NCBI RefSeq assembly: GCF_018687535.1
Contig: NZ_CP061295.1
Span: forward strand, 1,116,001 to 1,180,000
DNA: 64,000 nt
Direction of reading: 5' to 3'
Source of the DNA: Polynucleobacter sp. MWH-S4W17
Lineage (GTDB): Bacteria; Pseudomonadota; Gammaproteobacteria; Burkholderiales; Burkholderiaceae
Numbering within the stretch: the first letter of the stretch is position 1; every line of letters starts with the position of its first letter. A model generated the notes under the pieces. The model worked only from the letters and a program-made list of their open reading frames with translations. It ran no database searches and had not been told where the DNA came from. Below are positions 1 to 7,069 of this stretch, one piece after another. The position numbers and the translations under genes were made by a program.

Positions 1-990
1 GGCAGATGCCATCTTTTCATCAGCGAATACTGATCTAAGGGAGCGAATAATGCTTGCTGCACGCTGATTGTCTGCCAACAATGAATCCAACACTTCATTC
101 TGTAACGCAGGATTTAATTCCCCTTCAGATAGCTTCTTTTGTAAAAATTGAATATTTAGACTAGAGGCGCCCAAGGGCTGATTGAGCTCATGTGCAATGG
201 AGGCTGACAAAGCCCCGGTACTGGCGGTCTTATTGGCCTTTAGCAGTGAAGCAATCAAGAGATCACGCTCCTGCAATAATTTTTTAGTGGTTTGATTTTC
301 AGTCGTTGCATTGATATTAGCCACTACGACTTGTTCGGCCCAATAACTACCAATCGCAATATATGAAAGCGTGTTCATCACCAATTGCGAGATGGTAAAG
401 AGAATCAGTATTTGCGGTATCTGCTCAACATGCTCAATACTTAATGCTGATGCAACTAATATAACAAAACGACCGATTGCAAAAAACATTTCAGCAAAGC
501 TTGCGCATTGCATATAAAGCAATTGCTTTGAGGGTGATGATTTTCTTTTTATTGCTAACTCATAAATTTGCCAGCAATAAAAAATACTGGCAATACTAGC
601 CATTACAAGAGTGCGAATTTCAAAAGTCCCATAAAGGCGCATGTATTCGAATGTGGGAATAAAAATGAGGACTGATGCTGAAGCAAATATCTTTACCTGC
701 CTTGGAACTTCTCGATTGAGTGACTGGCAAAAAAGTGCTTGCAATAGCGCGGCGATATAAAAGAAGCTATTGGCTATCGTGAAATTAAATTCAGGGTTGG
801 CAATATTTTGGATGGCAATGACACCCGCCCCAAAAATAAATAGACCCACCACACTCACTAATAGTGAGGACATCCAGTACAAGCTTGGCTTCAGTAAATT
901 TTGTGAGCGGTAATAGTGATAGATTCCAAAAAATAGGCCCATCTGAATGACGGCCAGAATAAAGAAGTAGATAGAAATGAGCAGCTTCAT
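1..990 (-). CDS. Membrane sensor histidine kinase, C-terminus cut off by window edge
   Basis: The reading frame is open from an ATG at 990-988 down to base 1, giving 330 residues with no stop. The N-terminal half is strongly hydrophobic, with several membrane-spanning segments between about residues 3 and 215. A short helical linker follows, then a HisKA dimerisation/phosphoacceptor segment. The H-box reads SIAHELNQPL, with the phosphorylated histidine at about residue 267. The HELNQPL form is typical of orthodox sensor kinases. The ATP-binding HATPase domain must lie beyond the left edge. It would autophosphorylate and pass phosphate to a response regulator not visible here. It is divergent from the outer-membrane protein gene starting at 1028, with only 37 bp between start codons, so promoters must overlap. 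The sensed signal cannot be read from the sequence. Confidence 0.85.
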   Translation of the reverse strand, partial: MKLLISIYFFILAVIQMGLFFGIYHYYRSQNLLKPSLYWMSSLLVSVVGLFIFGAGVIAIQNIANPEFNFTIANSFFYIAALLQALFCQSLNREVPRQVKIFASASVLIFIPTFEYMRLYGTFEIRTLVMASIASIFYCWQIYELAIKRKSSPSKQLLYMQCASFAEMFFAIGRFVILVASALSIEHVEQIPQILILFTISQLVMNTLSYIAIGSYWAEQVVVANINATTENQTTKKLLQERDLLIASLLKANKTASTGALSASIAHELNQPLGASSLNIQFLQKKLSEGELNPALQNEVLDSLLADNQRAASIIRSLRSVFADEKMASA

Positions 991-1027
991 AATTGCTATG
1001 GTACATCTACTGAATTGATTCGCTAAA

Positions 1028-1990
1028 ATGCGTGTCATGCAGCTTTTTAGTAGATCCCAGCTTCTTTTCTTTGTCACCCTATTAGTCGCTGGGATTGGCT
1101 TTGCTCATGCCCAATCGGCTTTTTATAACGCCGCTAACAACTACCTCAAAAAGCGCGCTGATGCTTTTATGACGATTACGGGTTATTCACTCACACCGGA
1201 TGTGACAACAGGATCGTTGTCGATCCGTAACAATGGTGGCGATAATTCTGACTTGCAAATGATTTCTCTAGGAGGTGGTGATCGAATTAGCGCAAACTTT
1301 CCTCTGTATTTAGAGGGGACCTTAGCAGTTAATCGATATAACCCAACGTTTACTGATGGAATCGCTAATACATCCGTTACGGTACCAGTTCATTGGAACA
1401 GCATCACAGGTACCGGCGGTATTGGTTGGGATTTTCCGATCACCAATGAATTGCGCTTCCGCCCAATTGCCAATGTCATGCTGGGGCATTTAGAAAGCGA
1501 CCTTTCGATTGCATCTAGAGTCATTCAAAATCAGAAAGGCGTTGACTTACAGTTCCTCAATGGCGGCCGTATGAACTCGTATGGTCTGGGCGGGTCGGTC
1601 ATGCTGGACTATGAGAACTACCAACCCGATCAAGAAATTGATGTAGAGCTGCGTTACACCAATATTCCGGTGCAAACATTTGACACCTCTACTGCAGTTC
1701 AAGGCTCAGCTGATTCGCAAAGTCTGGCGCTTTGGGCTCGCAGTCGTATCCCAACCCCAATTACATTGTTAGATAGACCATTACGAGCGGTATTTGAAGT
1801 GGCGCATACCGAATTCCTGGGCGACTTACGAGGGGCTCTGGGATTTAACTCCCTATCTTCTGTAGGTACTGGCATTGAACTAGATCGTAGCGCATCTGAT
1901 CCTATTTTTACTCGCATCAGAGTGGTGTTTCGCTACCAATTTGGTCAAAATGTGCACGGAACCTCCATTGGCTTGGCTGCCAGCTTCTAA
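1028..1990 (+). CDS. Outer-membrane beta-barrel protein, possibly solitary autotransporter-barrel type
   Basis: A 320-residue secreted protein. The signal peptide has a hydrophobic core at about residues 11-25 and a cleavage site after AHA (about residue 28). The mature part alternates hydrophobic and polar residues in short strands separated by G/N/D-rich turns, and the chain ends in phenylalanine, the usual signature for BAM-dependent outer-membrane barrels. The size and the lack of a passenger resemble solitary autotransporter-like barrels, but that family call is tentative. Start: the ATG at 1028 or the in-frame ATG at 1037 are both possible, and neither has a strong ribosome-binding site. 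It is divergent from the histidine kinase gene, which hints at a shared regulatory region. Function is unknown. Confidence 0.75.
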   Translation: MRVMQLFSRSQLLFFVTLLVAGIGFAHAQSAFYNAANNYLKKRADAFMTITGYSLTPDVTTGSLSIRNNGGDNSDLQMISLGGGDRISANFPLYLEGTLAVNRYNPTFTDGIANTSVTVPVHWNSITGTGGIGWDFPITNELRFRPIANVMLGHLESDLSIASRVIQNQKGVDLQFLNGGRMNSYGLGGSVMLDYENYQPDQEIDVELRYTNIPVQTFDTSTAVQGSADSQSLALWARSRIPTPITLLDRPLRAVFEVAHTEFLGDLRGALGFNSLSSVGTGIELDRSASDPIFTRIRVVFRYQFGQNVHGTSIGLAASF

Positions 1991-2096
1991 TATGGGCAAT
2001 ACAATAGTTACAAATGCTAACTTACTGGTATTTACTCATTTCCGCATCGCCACTTAATGGTGATGCTCTTTCAACATCCTTAAGGATCAAATTATT

Positions 2097-2678
2097 ATGA
2101 AAAAAATTATCATTGCTATCGTCATTGCTGCAATCGCAGTTGGCGGCTACTTTTACCTCACAAAACCAAAAGCTCCGATTGCTGGCGTAGCTGCTCAAGA
2201 ATCCGCGCTTATCTATGATGGCGAAGTGACTAAAATTGATGCTGCAACACGCACAGTTACCCTCAAGAACAAAGATGGTGAAACCTCTATCGTTGCTGGT
2301 CCTGAAGTAAAGAACTTTGCAGAATTTAAAGTGGGCGACCATTTCGACGTTGTCTATGAACTTGCTGTAGCCATTGAATTGGTCAAGGTAAAAAATCCAG
2401 GCACAACTAGTGAGCAAGTTAGCACCAGCACTACAACTGCTCCACAGGGTGACAAGCCAGGCATGATCACTACAAAAACTGTTACTGCAACAGCTACTGT
2501 TGAATCTATTGATGCAGCTAAAAATATCGTTTCTTTAAAAGGTCCACAAGGAAACATCTTCAAGGTTAAGGTTCAGAACCCTGACTTGATGAAAGATATC
2601 GCCGTAAACGATCAAGTAAAAGTGGTTTACACAGAAGCGATTGCTGCAGTAGTAAGCGCACCAGCTGCTAAGAAGTAA
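2097..2678 (+). CDS. Small membrane-anchored protein with a duplicated beta domain
   Basis: A 193-residue protein with one N-terminal hydrophobic segment (about residues 3-20) that could be an uncleaved anchor or a signal peptide. The remainder holds two similar halves of about 55-60 residues (about 41-98 and 128-186). Each follows the pattern V-x-x-I-D-A-A followed by a V-T/S-L-K strand, G-rich turn and a late V-x-D-x-x-x-V-V-Y strand, suggesting internal duplication of a small beta-barrel-like unit. A T/S-rich linker (about 102-120) joins them. AAGGA lies about 10 bases upstream of the ATG. A strong terminator follows at 2712-2743. I do not recognise the family. A periplasmic location is inferred from the N-terminus only. 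Confidence 0.8.
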   Translation: MKKIIIAIVIAAIAVGGYFYLTKPKAPIAGVAAQESALIYDGEVTKIDAATRTVTLKNKDGETSIVAGPEVKNFAEFKVGDHFDVVYELAVAIELVKVKNPGTTSEQVSTSTTTAPQGDKPGMITTKTVTATATVESIDAAKNIVSLKGPQGNIFKVKVQNPDLMKDIAVNDQVKVVYTEAIAAVVSAPAAKK

Positions 2679-2711
2679 TGCAATAACGCTTTTCTAGTTA
2701 CTAGAAAGACA

Positions 2712-2743
2712 AAACCCCAGCAAGTGTGAACTTGCTGGGGTTT
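2712..2743. terminator. Bidirectional Rho-independent terminator
   Basis: A 13-bp perfect stem (2712-2724 with 2731-2743, core ACCCCAGCAAG) and a 6-base loop lies between the convergent ends of the small membrane protein gene and hipA. T-rich sequence follows the stem on both strands, so it can end transcription from both sides. A second, shorter perfect inverted repeat (TTTCTAG / CTAGAAA, 2691-2707) sits just before it. Confidence 0.9.
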
Positions 2744-2750
2744 GTATTTT

Positions 2751-4091
2751 CTAGGTTGAAAATTGGGAGGCTAACATTTGGACCTTCTCTTCCATACCCA
2801 TAAAAATTGACTCCGCCACATCCATTGGAAATGGCCCTGTAATACTCGACCTTACTTGGTTGATGACAAACCCAGTCATCTCAATAACTTCGCCAATTAA
2901 TTGCTGTGCTACATCAGCACCAAGACCTGCCTGCTGAGCCTGAGCCAGCCAGTGTCTATAGTGAATTTTATCTAGCAGGTAGTAGTTGGACGATCCCCGA
3001 ACAGCCATTGCTAGCTTCGCTTTTTGGGGTGCCATTTGATTTGCCCCAAAACCTATTACTGGGTGCGCTGATAACACGTCATAAATTGGAGTTGCTTGGT
3101 ATTGAGAGCCCGGCAGATGCGCAATGCTAAAGTTTTTACCATGTCCATCAGTTGCAGCTAAGATCCAAAAAATAATTTGTGTTTTAAAAAAATGTATTCG
3201 ATCTTGCTCTGCGTTCACCGACCCCAGCAATAACTTCATTGCAGATGTGATACTCGGACCTCCATCCGCTTGATATTTGCTCATTGGCGATATGCCCATT
3301 GCCTGACAAAAATCCTCCTGAGGGAGACGCATAATCCATTGCCCATCAGCAGCTAATCTCCGGTCAAAGCGCTCAATGATCAATACTTTTTGATCCTCAA
3401 AAGAATTAATTTCACAGGAAGCAGTTGGAATACCATATGCAGCCATAATTTTAGAGCAGAGCCACTCATTCTCAACCGATGTGCGCATGTCAGCACGCAT
3501 ATGACCAACCAAACCCAAGGGCAATTTCAAAATATGTGTAGTTGGAGTGCTACCTTGAGGCAAGAGCCAACGTCCATCGCACTTAAGTAGCGCAGTTTTT
3601 TCTTGCGCACCGGCTATGGATAGTCTTAAATCATTGCTTTGCTCTGCTTGCCTGAAAACTGAATCCGACGAGACGCGACGAAGATGATCTGCAATCTCCT
3701 CATTACTCAATGCTCGACCTTGAATTTGATAAATTTCTGCTGGCAACTCACCATCGGGCAGGAGCTGTATAGCCCCAACACAATCGCGACCAAGCTGAGA
3801 TAACAAGTCAAAGGCGCCCAAACTTTTTACCTGATAACGACTCGCTAACCTCCTACGAATCACGTCACTATCAGGCAATAAGTTATCAAAATAATAATTA
3901 ACAGGATCGCCTTGATGCGCCGCATTACCCGGCAAGAAAGGAAGAGATAGCGATAAGGGTCTTGCTTCTGCCCGCATAATCCATTCATTAGAATAGGAGA
4001 AGCTTTCAAGTTGTCTTGTGATTTGCCAAGTGCCCACTTGAACACCATTCATCCAAATGGTTAGGCCTCTTGATTTTGTGCGAGCTGCCAT
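2751..4091 (-). CDS. hipA: HipA toxin, serine/threonine kinase of a type II toxin-antitoxin system
   Basis: Closely resembles E. coli HipA in length (446 versus 440 residues) and motifs. Numbered from the ATG at 4091, the P-loop region SIAGAQEKTALL begins at Ser158, the equivalent of the autophosphorylated Ser150 of E. coli. The catalytic loop DGHGKNFS carries Asp315, and the metal-binding YD carries Asp338. The HipA N-terminal subdomain spans about residues 10-110. HipA kinases of this type phosphorylate glutamyl-tRNA synthetase at its ATP-binding site, which triggers the stringent response and growth arrest. The ATG lies two bases after the hipB stop, with AAGGAG about 11 bases upstream. 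A TTG at 4100 would overlap hipB but sits too close to that site. All key residues are present, so the toxin looks intact. Confidence 0.95.
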   Translation of the reverse strand: MAARTKSRGLTIWMNGVQVGTWQITRQLESFSYSNEWIMRAEARPLSLSLPFLPGNAAHQGDPVNYYFDNLLPDSDVIRRRLASRYQVKSLGAFDLLSQLGRDCVGAIQLLPDGELPAEIYQIQGRALSNEEIADHLRRVSSDSVFRQAEQSNDLRLSIAGAQEKTALLKCDGRWLLPQGSTPTTHILKLPLGLVGHMRADMRTSVENEWLCSKIMAAYGIPTASCEINSFEDQKVLIIERFDRRLAADGQWIMRLPQEDFCQAMGISPMSKYQADGGPSITSAMKLLLGSVNAEQDRIHFFKTQIIFWILAATDGHGKNFSIAHLPGSQYQATPIYDVLSAHPVIGFGANQMAPQKAKLAMAVRGSSNYYLLDKIHYRHWLAQAQQAGLGADVAQQLIGEVIEMTGFVINQVRSSITGPFPMDVAESIFMGMEEKVQMLASQFST

Positions 4092-4093
4092 GA

Positions 4094-4366
4094 CTACCAA
4101 ATCTCCTTGGACTCAGATTTCATGTTGGTTTTTGCTTCTTTTGAGTTTTTAATAATCTGTTCCAGTGATATTTTGACATCCAGGATCCGCAAGACCAGGA
4201 ACAATCTTTCAAGAGTGGCTAATTGCGGATTGCCCTCAAAACGCGCATAAGCTTGCTGACTAATTCCGAGCTTTTGCGCCATATCGGCCTGAGTCACCCC
4301 CTTTTGCTTTCGGAAAGCCCTAATGAATAATTTCAAGGTCTCTAGGGTTTGAATTTGATAAATCAT
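4094..4366 (-). CDS. hipB: HipB antitoxin, Xre-family HTH repressor
   Basis: A 90-residue protein (E. coli HipB has 88) with an Xre-type helix-turn-helix at about residues 14-62, including VTQADMAQKLGISQQAYARFE, followed by a lysine-rich tail ending in tryptophan. I chose the ATG at 4366-4364 because GAGG lies about 9 bases upstream. The longer open frame to 4438 would run through the putative operators. HipB dimers bind HipA, neutralise it and repress the operon. The gene lies directly upstream of hipA with stop and start nearly touching, so the two are translationally coupled. The paired palindromic elements at 4386-4457 are the likely operator sites. Confidence 0.92.
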   Translation of the reverse strand: MIYQIQTLETLKLFIRAFRKQKGVTQADMAQKLGISQQAYARFEGNPQLATLERLFLVLRILDVKISLEQIIKNSKEAKTNMKSESKEIW

Positions 4367-4385
4367 CTGCAGCCTCGCTAATAAT

Positions 4386-4457
4386 ACAACTTTTAAATTG
4401 TAATGCACAATAACAACATATGTTTTGTATATTAACATAACAACTTTTAAATTGTAA
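4386..4457 (-). promoter_or_regulatory. hipBA promoter with two identical operator candidates
   Basis: Two perfect copies of ACAACTTTTAAATTGTAA occur at 4386-4403 and 4440-4457, 54 bp apart start to start (about five helical turns). Each contains an imperfect palindrome of the form ACAAYTT..AARTTGT, as expected for a dimeric HTH repressor. Between them on the minus strand, TTGTTA and TATGTT separated by 17 bp are a candidate promoter. Assignment to HipB is inferred from position. The sequence differs from the E. coli TATCC-N8-GGATA operator. Confidence 0.7.
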
Positions 4458-4497
4458 ATAACAGTGTAAGCTTACCGACACCGACCCTTTTTGTCGT

Positions 4498-5265
4498 TCA
4501 GACCTCAACGATCAATGAAGGGTTGAACTCTGGATTTTCCGCATGGCTAGAGCGAACATAGCCGCGAGGATTGCACACCACTCTAGTGCCGTTCATTTCA
4601 TAATCACAAGAGTCATGGGTATGACCATGAATCCAAAGCGACATCTTTCCAAATAAATACGATAACTCTGATGCAAAACACGCTGACAACAAATCAGGTT
4701 TATAACGCTCTGCAACAGAATGCATTGAGGGAAGATGATGGGAGATAACTACAGTCTCACCATCGAAAGGAACATCAAACTCTCCCCTAAGAAAAAAGAG
4801 TGACTGCTCATGCAATTGGATCGACTTTTGTGGCGAGAAGCCAATTCGTCCATCACCGATTCTCCTGAAATCATTTAAATACATTTCGCCATACATGATG
4901 CATTTTTCTCTCAACTCATCGTCAAACAATAAGAAATCTGTCCATAAGGTGGCACCTAAAAAACGGACGGGTTTTTTATCATTAGCACTTTGCAACTGAA
5001 TTGCTCGATCATCTAAAAAATGAACTTCATAAAGCACGCATTGCTCTTGTAACTTCGAAATAAGTTCAAGTCGCTGAGATCCATAAAACTCATGATTTCC
5101 GGCAACATAGATAATTTCCTGATCTGGAAAGGTATCACGCGCCCATCCAACACCACTAGAGCGGACATCAATATCTCCTGCTAGAACCACAACATCCGCA
5201 TCAGTTGGCTCGGGATTGAAAGCGGCAAACTCTAAGTGAAGGTCGCTCAAAATATGAATTTTCAT
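4498..5265 (-). CDS. Calcineurin-like metallophosphoesterase
   Basis: A 255-residue protein with the full metallophosphoesterase signature. It has D-x-H at the N-terminus (SDLHLEF, Asp8/His10), GD (LAGDID, Asp31), GNHE (GNHEF, Asn57/His58), a histidine pair in SHHLPS, and a C-terminal GHTH (HGHTHDS). These residues bind two metal ions that hydrolyse phosphoester bonds. The substrate cannot be predicted, since the family covers nucleases, cyclic-nucleotide phosphodiesterases and phosphatases. No signal peptide, so probably cytoplasmic. I prefer the ATG at 5265. An in-frame GTG at 5271 would add two residues. It lies upstream of hipBA in the same direction, but 131 bp separate its stop from the hipB start. 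Confidence 0.9.
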   Translation of the reverse strand: MKIHILSDLHLEFAAFNPEPTDADVVVLAGDIDVRSSGVGWARDTFPDQEIIYVAGNHEFYGSQRLELISKLQEQCVLYEVHFLDDRAIQLQSANDKKPVRFLGATLWTDFLLFDDELREKCIMYGEMYLNDFRRIGDGRIGFSPQKSIQLHEQSLFFLRGEFDVPFDGETVVISHHLPSMHSVAERYKPDLLSACFASELSYLFGKMSLWIHGHTHDSCDYEMNGTRVVCNPRGYVRSSHAENPEFNPSLIVEV

Positions 5266-5378
5266 ATGCACTATTTGATAAATTTTTAAATTGGAATTAA
5301 GAAGATGAATCTCTTCTTAAGGCAAGGATTGTATTGAATCAATTAACCATGCCGTCCTACAAGGCATTGAGGATATAG

Positions 5379-5407
5379 TTGACTACTACACTGCTACAAC
5401 CTAAATT
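5379..5407 (+). promoter_or_regulatory. Candidate sigma-70 promoter for the exonuclease gene
   Basis: TTGACT at 5379-5384 and TAAATT at 5402-5407 are separated by exactly 17 bp, about 30 bp upstream of the ATG at 5437. The rest of the divergent 171-bp gap (5266-5436) shows no other feature I can name. Confidence 0.6.
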
Positions 5408-5436
5408 ACAAACTCGCCAACTCAATGTAGAAAAAA

Positions 5437-6051
5437 ATGGATCAAAAACAGTGTTATTTTTCGTTAGATCTTGAACTGAATAATGCGCAAGATAATACAA
5501 CCGTACATCCCAAGATCATTCAGGTGGGAGTTGCGATTGGAAGTTATTTAAATTACAAAAATAACAGTATTGCTAAGTACAAATGGTATTTAGATCCGCA
5601 AGAGCTTATCTTCGAATTCATTACCAGTTTGACCGGCATATCTAATGAAGACATCCTCAAAAATGCCGTGCCTCATGAACAGGTCGCCAAAGAAATCGGC
5701 GAGTTGATCGAAGTTCACCAGTGCTTCATCAACCCGATCAGCTGGGGTGGTGGCGATTCAACAGAGTTGAAGCTTGAGTTCAAAAATCGAGGCGTTCATT
5801 TTCCCTATTTTGGGCGTAGATGGATTGATGTAAAAACTTGGTACACCTTGCATATGCTGGCAATAGGAAAGAAACCAAGTGGCGGACTGTCATCTGCGCT
5901 TGCTAGCTTTAAGCTTCATTTTGACGGCATAACCCACCGAGCGGATGATGATGCCTTTAATACGCTACGACTTTTCTTCGCTATCCTGGAAAGACAAAAC
6001 CAACACTATCAATTGGTAACAGATGCCAAGAAAATTCACTGGGGATCATAA
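5437..6051 (+). CDS. DEDDh-family 3'-5' exonuclease (RNase T/DnaQ-like)
   Basis: A 204-residue single-domain exonuclease. Exo I motif: SLDLEL with Asp11 and Glu13. Exo II: the aspartate in WGGGDSTELK (Asp107). Exo III: HRADDDAFNT with His167 and Asp172, the H-x4-D spacing of the DEDDh class. These acidic residues bind two metal ions to remove 3'-terminal nucleotides. It has no polymerase or helicase fusion, so it is a stand-alone nuclease whose DNA or RNA substrate cannot be decided here. It is preceded by its own promoter candidate and converges on tRNA-Ser 74 bp downstream. Confidence 0.88.
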   Translation: MDQKQCYFSLDLELNNAQDNTTVHPKIIQVGVAIGSYLNYKNNSIAKYKWYLDPQELIFEFITSLTGISNEDILKNAVPHEQVAKEIGELIEVHQCFINPISWGGGDSTELKLEFKNRGVHFPYFGRRWIDVKTWYTLHMLAIGKKPSGGLSSALASFKLHFDGITHRADDDAFNTLRLFFAILERQNQHYQLVTDAKKIHWGS

Positions 6052-6125
6052 AGCCAAGATTAAAGGGTGGGTAGAAGAGCTCCAACAACAAAGGGCCTCA
6101 TCTATAGGGGCTCTGCTGTCGTATA

Positions 6126-6215
6126 TGGCGGAAGAGGTGAGATTCGAACTCACGGAGGACTTTCATCCTCGCCAGTTTTCAAGACTGGTGCATTCAACCG
6201 CTCTGCCACTCTTCC
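6126..6215 (-). tRNA. tRNA-Ser (anticodon UGA)
   Basis: On the minus strand the 90 bases fold as a class II tRNA. The acceptor arms are GGAAGAG (6209-6215) and CTCTTCC (6130-6136), with discriminator G and an encoded CCA (6126-6128). The anticodon loop CTTGAAA has TGA at 6181-6179. The long variable arm (GAGGATGAAAGTCCTC) and TTCGAAT T-loop are as expected for serine. It reads UCN codons, chiefly UCA. Confidence 0.97.
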
Positions 6216-6234
6216 TTTGCGAATTGAGTCCTAG

Positions 6235-6240
6235 ATTATA
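6235..6240 (-). promoter_or_regulatory. -10 box of the tRNA-Ser promoter
   Basis: TATAAT on the minus strand lies about 20 bases upstream of the tRNA 5' end. No convincing -35 box is present at 16-18 bp, so the element rests on the -10 alone. Confidence 0.5.
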
Positions 6241-6346
6241 AGGAATTCGGTGAGCCCCTACTTAAAAATGCAATAAGCCGCCTTCTAAAGATGGCTTCCA
6301 TTGGCTTAAATACTCTATGTGCACCAACCGATATACCTTTTTCTCT

Positions 6347-6372
6347 GATAAACTAGTCAGATAACTAGTCAG
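6347..6372 (+). promoter_or_regulatory. Tandem direct repeat, candidate operator of the Phd/PIN toxin-antitoxin operon
   Basis: GATAAACTAGTCAG (6347-6360) is followed at once by GATAACTAGTCAG (6360-6372). Each copy contains the palindrome ACTAGT. The repeats end in the ribosome-binding site AGGAG of the antitoxin (ATG at 6384). Phd-type antitoxins autorepress by binding short palindromic repeats at this position. The link to this antitoxin is inferred from location. Confidence 0.6.
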
Positions 6373-6383
6373 GAGCATGGGTA

Positions 6384-6641
6384 ATGAATAAGCACTGGGC
6401 AGTTCAAGATGCCAAAGCAAAATTTAGCGAGTTACTAAACGCATGCCTTGAAGAAGGTCCTCAAGTAGTTACTAAGCGGGGGCATGAGGCAGCCGTATTA
6501 ATCACCATCCAGGAGTGGAATACATTGAAAAAGTTAGCCAAACCATCTCTTAAATCGCTTTTGCTTTCAGAGCAAGCCAAGGGTGACCTAGTACTGCCAA
6601 AGCGTGGCCAAGGTGTATTTCGAAAATCCATCAAACTGTAA
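6384..6641 (+). CDS. Phd/YefM-family antitoxin
   Basis: An 85-residue protein with the Phd/YefM N-terminal fold. It opens with the A-K-A-K-F-S-E-L-L pattern followed by G-P-Q-V-V-T-K-R-G, A-A-V-L-I and E-W, all hallmarks of this antitoxin family (about residues 5-52). The basic C-terminal tail would wrap around the toxin. AGGAG lies 8 bases before the ATG. It sits 8 bp upstream of a PIN-domain toxin, making a complete type II module. It probably autoregulates through the direct repeats just upstream. Confidence 0.9.
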   Translation: MNKHWAVQDAKAKFSELLNACLEEGPQVVTKRGHEAAVLITIQEWNTLKKLAKPSLKSLLLSEQAKGDLVLPKRGQGVFRKSIKL

Positions 6642-6649
6642 GACTGCTC

Positions 6650-7069
6650 ATGTACTTACTAGACACCAATATTATTTCAGAACTACGTAAACCAAAACCG
6701 CATGGAGCAGTATTAGAGTGGTATGAGAACATTTCAGATAATGATCTTTATATTTCCGCAGTCTCGATCGGTGAAATTCAAGCAGGCATTGAGTTGACTC
6801 GTGAGCAAGATAAAAATAAAGCAGAGTCTTTGGAGAGTTGGTTGCAACAAGTTTCAAATGCACATCATGTCTTACCGATGACGGGATCAACCTTTAGATT
6901 GTGGGCAAAGCTCATGCATAAAGAAAGTAATACCGTTTGGGAAGATGCCATGATCGCAGCGACAGCTATTGATCAGAAACTCATTGTGGTCAGTAGAAAT
7001 ATAAAAGACTTCAAACGGTTTAAAATTAATTTACTGAACCCATTCGAATATCGAGCTCAAGTAGATTAA
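6650..7069 (+). CDS. vapC: VapC/FitB-like PIN-domain toxin ribonuclease
   Basis: A 139-residue PIN-domain protein. Acidic active-site residues are in place: Asp5 in LLDTNIISE, Glu42 in IGEIQAG, Asp99 in WEDAMIAATA, and an acidic/polar cluster in SRNIKDF (about 116-121). These bind Mg2+ to cleave RNA; characterised VapC toxins cut tRNA or rRNA. It follows its antitoxin by 8 bp. Its TAA stop shares the bases TTAA (7066-7069) with the stop of the convergent FAD oxidoreductase gene. The intact catalytic set suggests a functional toxin. The target RNA is unknown. Confidence 0.9.
   Translation: MYLLDTNIISELRKPKPHGAVLEWYENISDNDLYISAVSIGEIQAGIELTREQDKNKAESLESWLQQVSNAHHVLPMTGSTFRLWAKLMHKESNTVWEDAMIAATAIDQKLIVVSRNIKDFKRFKINLLNPFEYRAQVD

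Noticed and set aside
2022-2417. 131-codon minus-strand frame
   Set aside because: It is antisense to the well-supported small membrane protein gene and has no recognisable protein features.
6023-6241. 72-codon plus-strand frame over the tRNA
   Set aside because: It overlaps the end of the exonuclease gene and runs antisense through tRNA-Ser.
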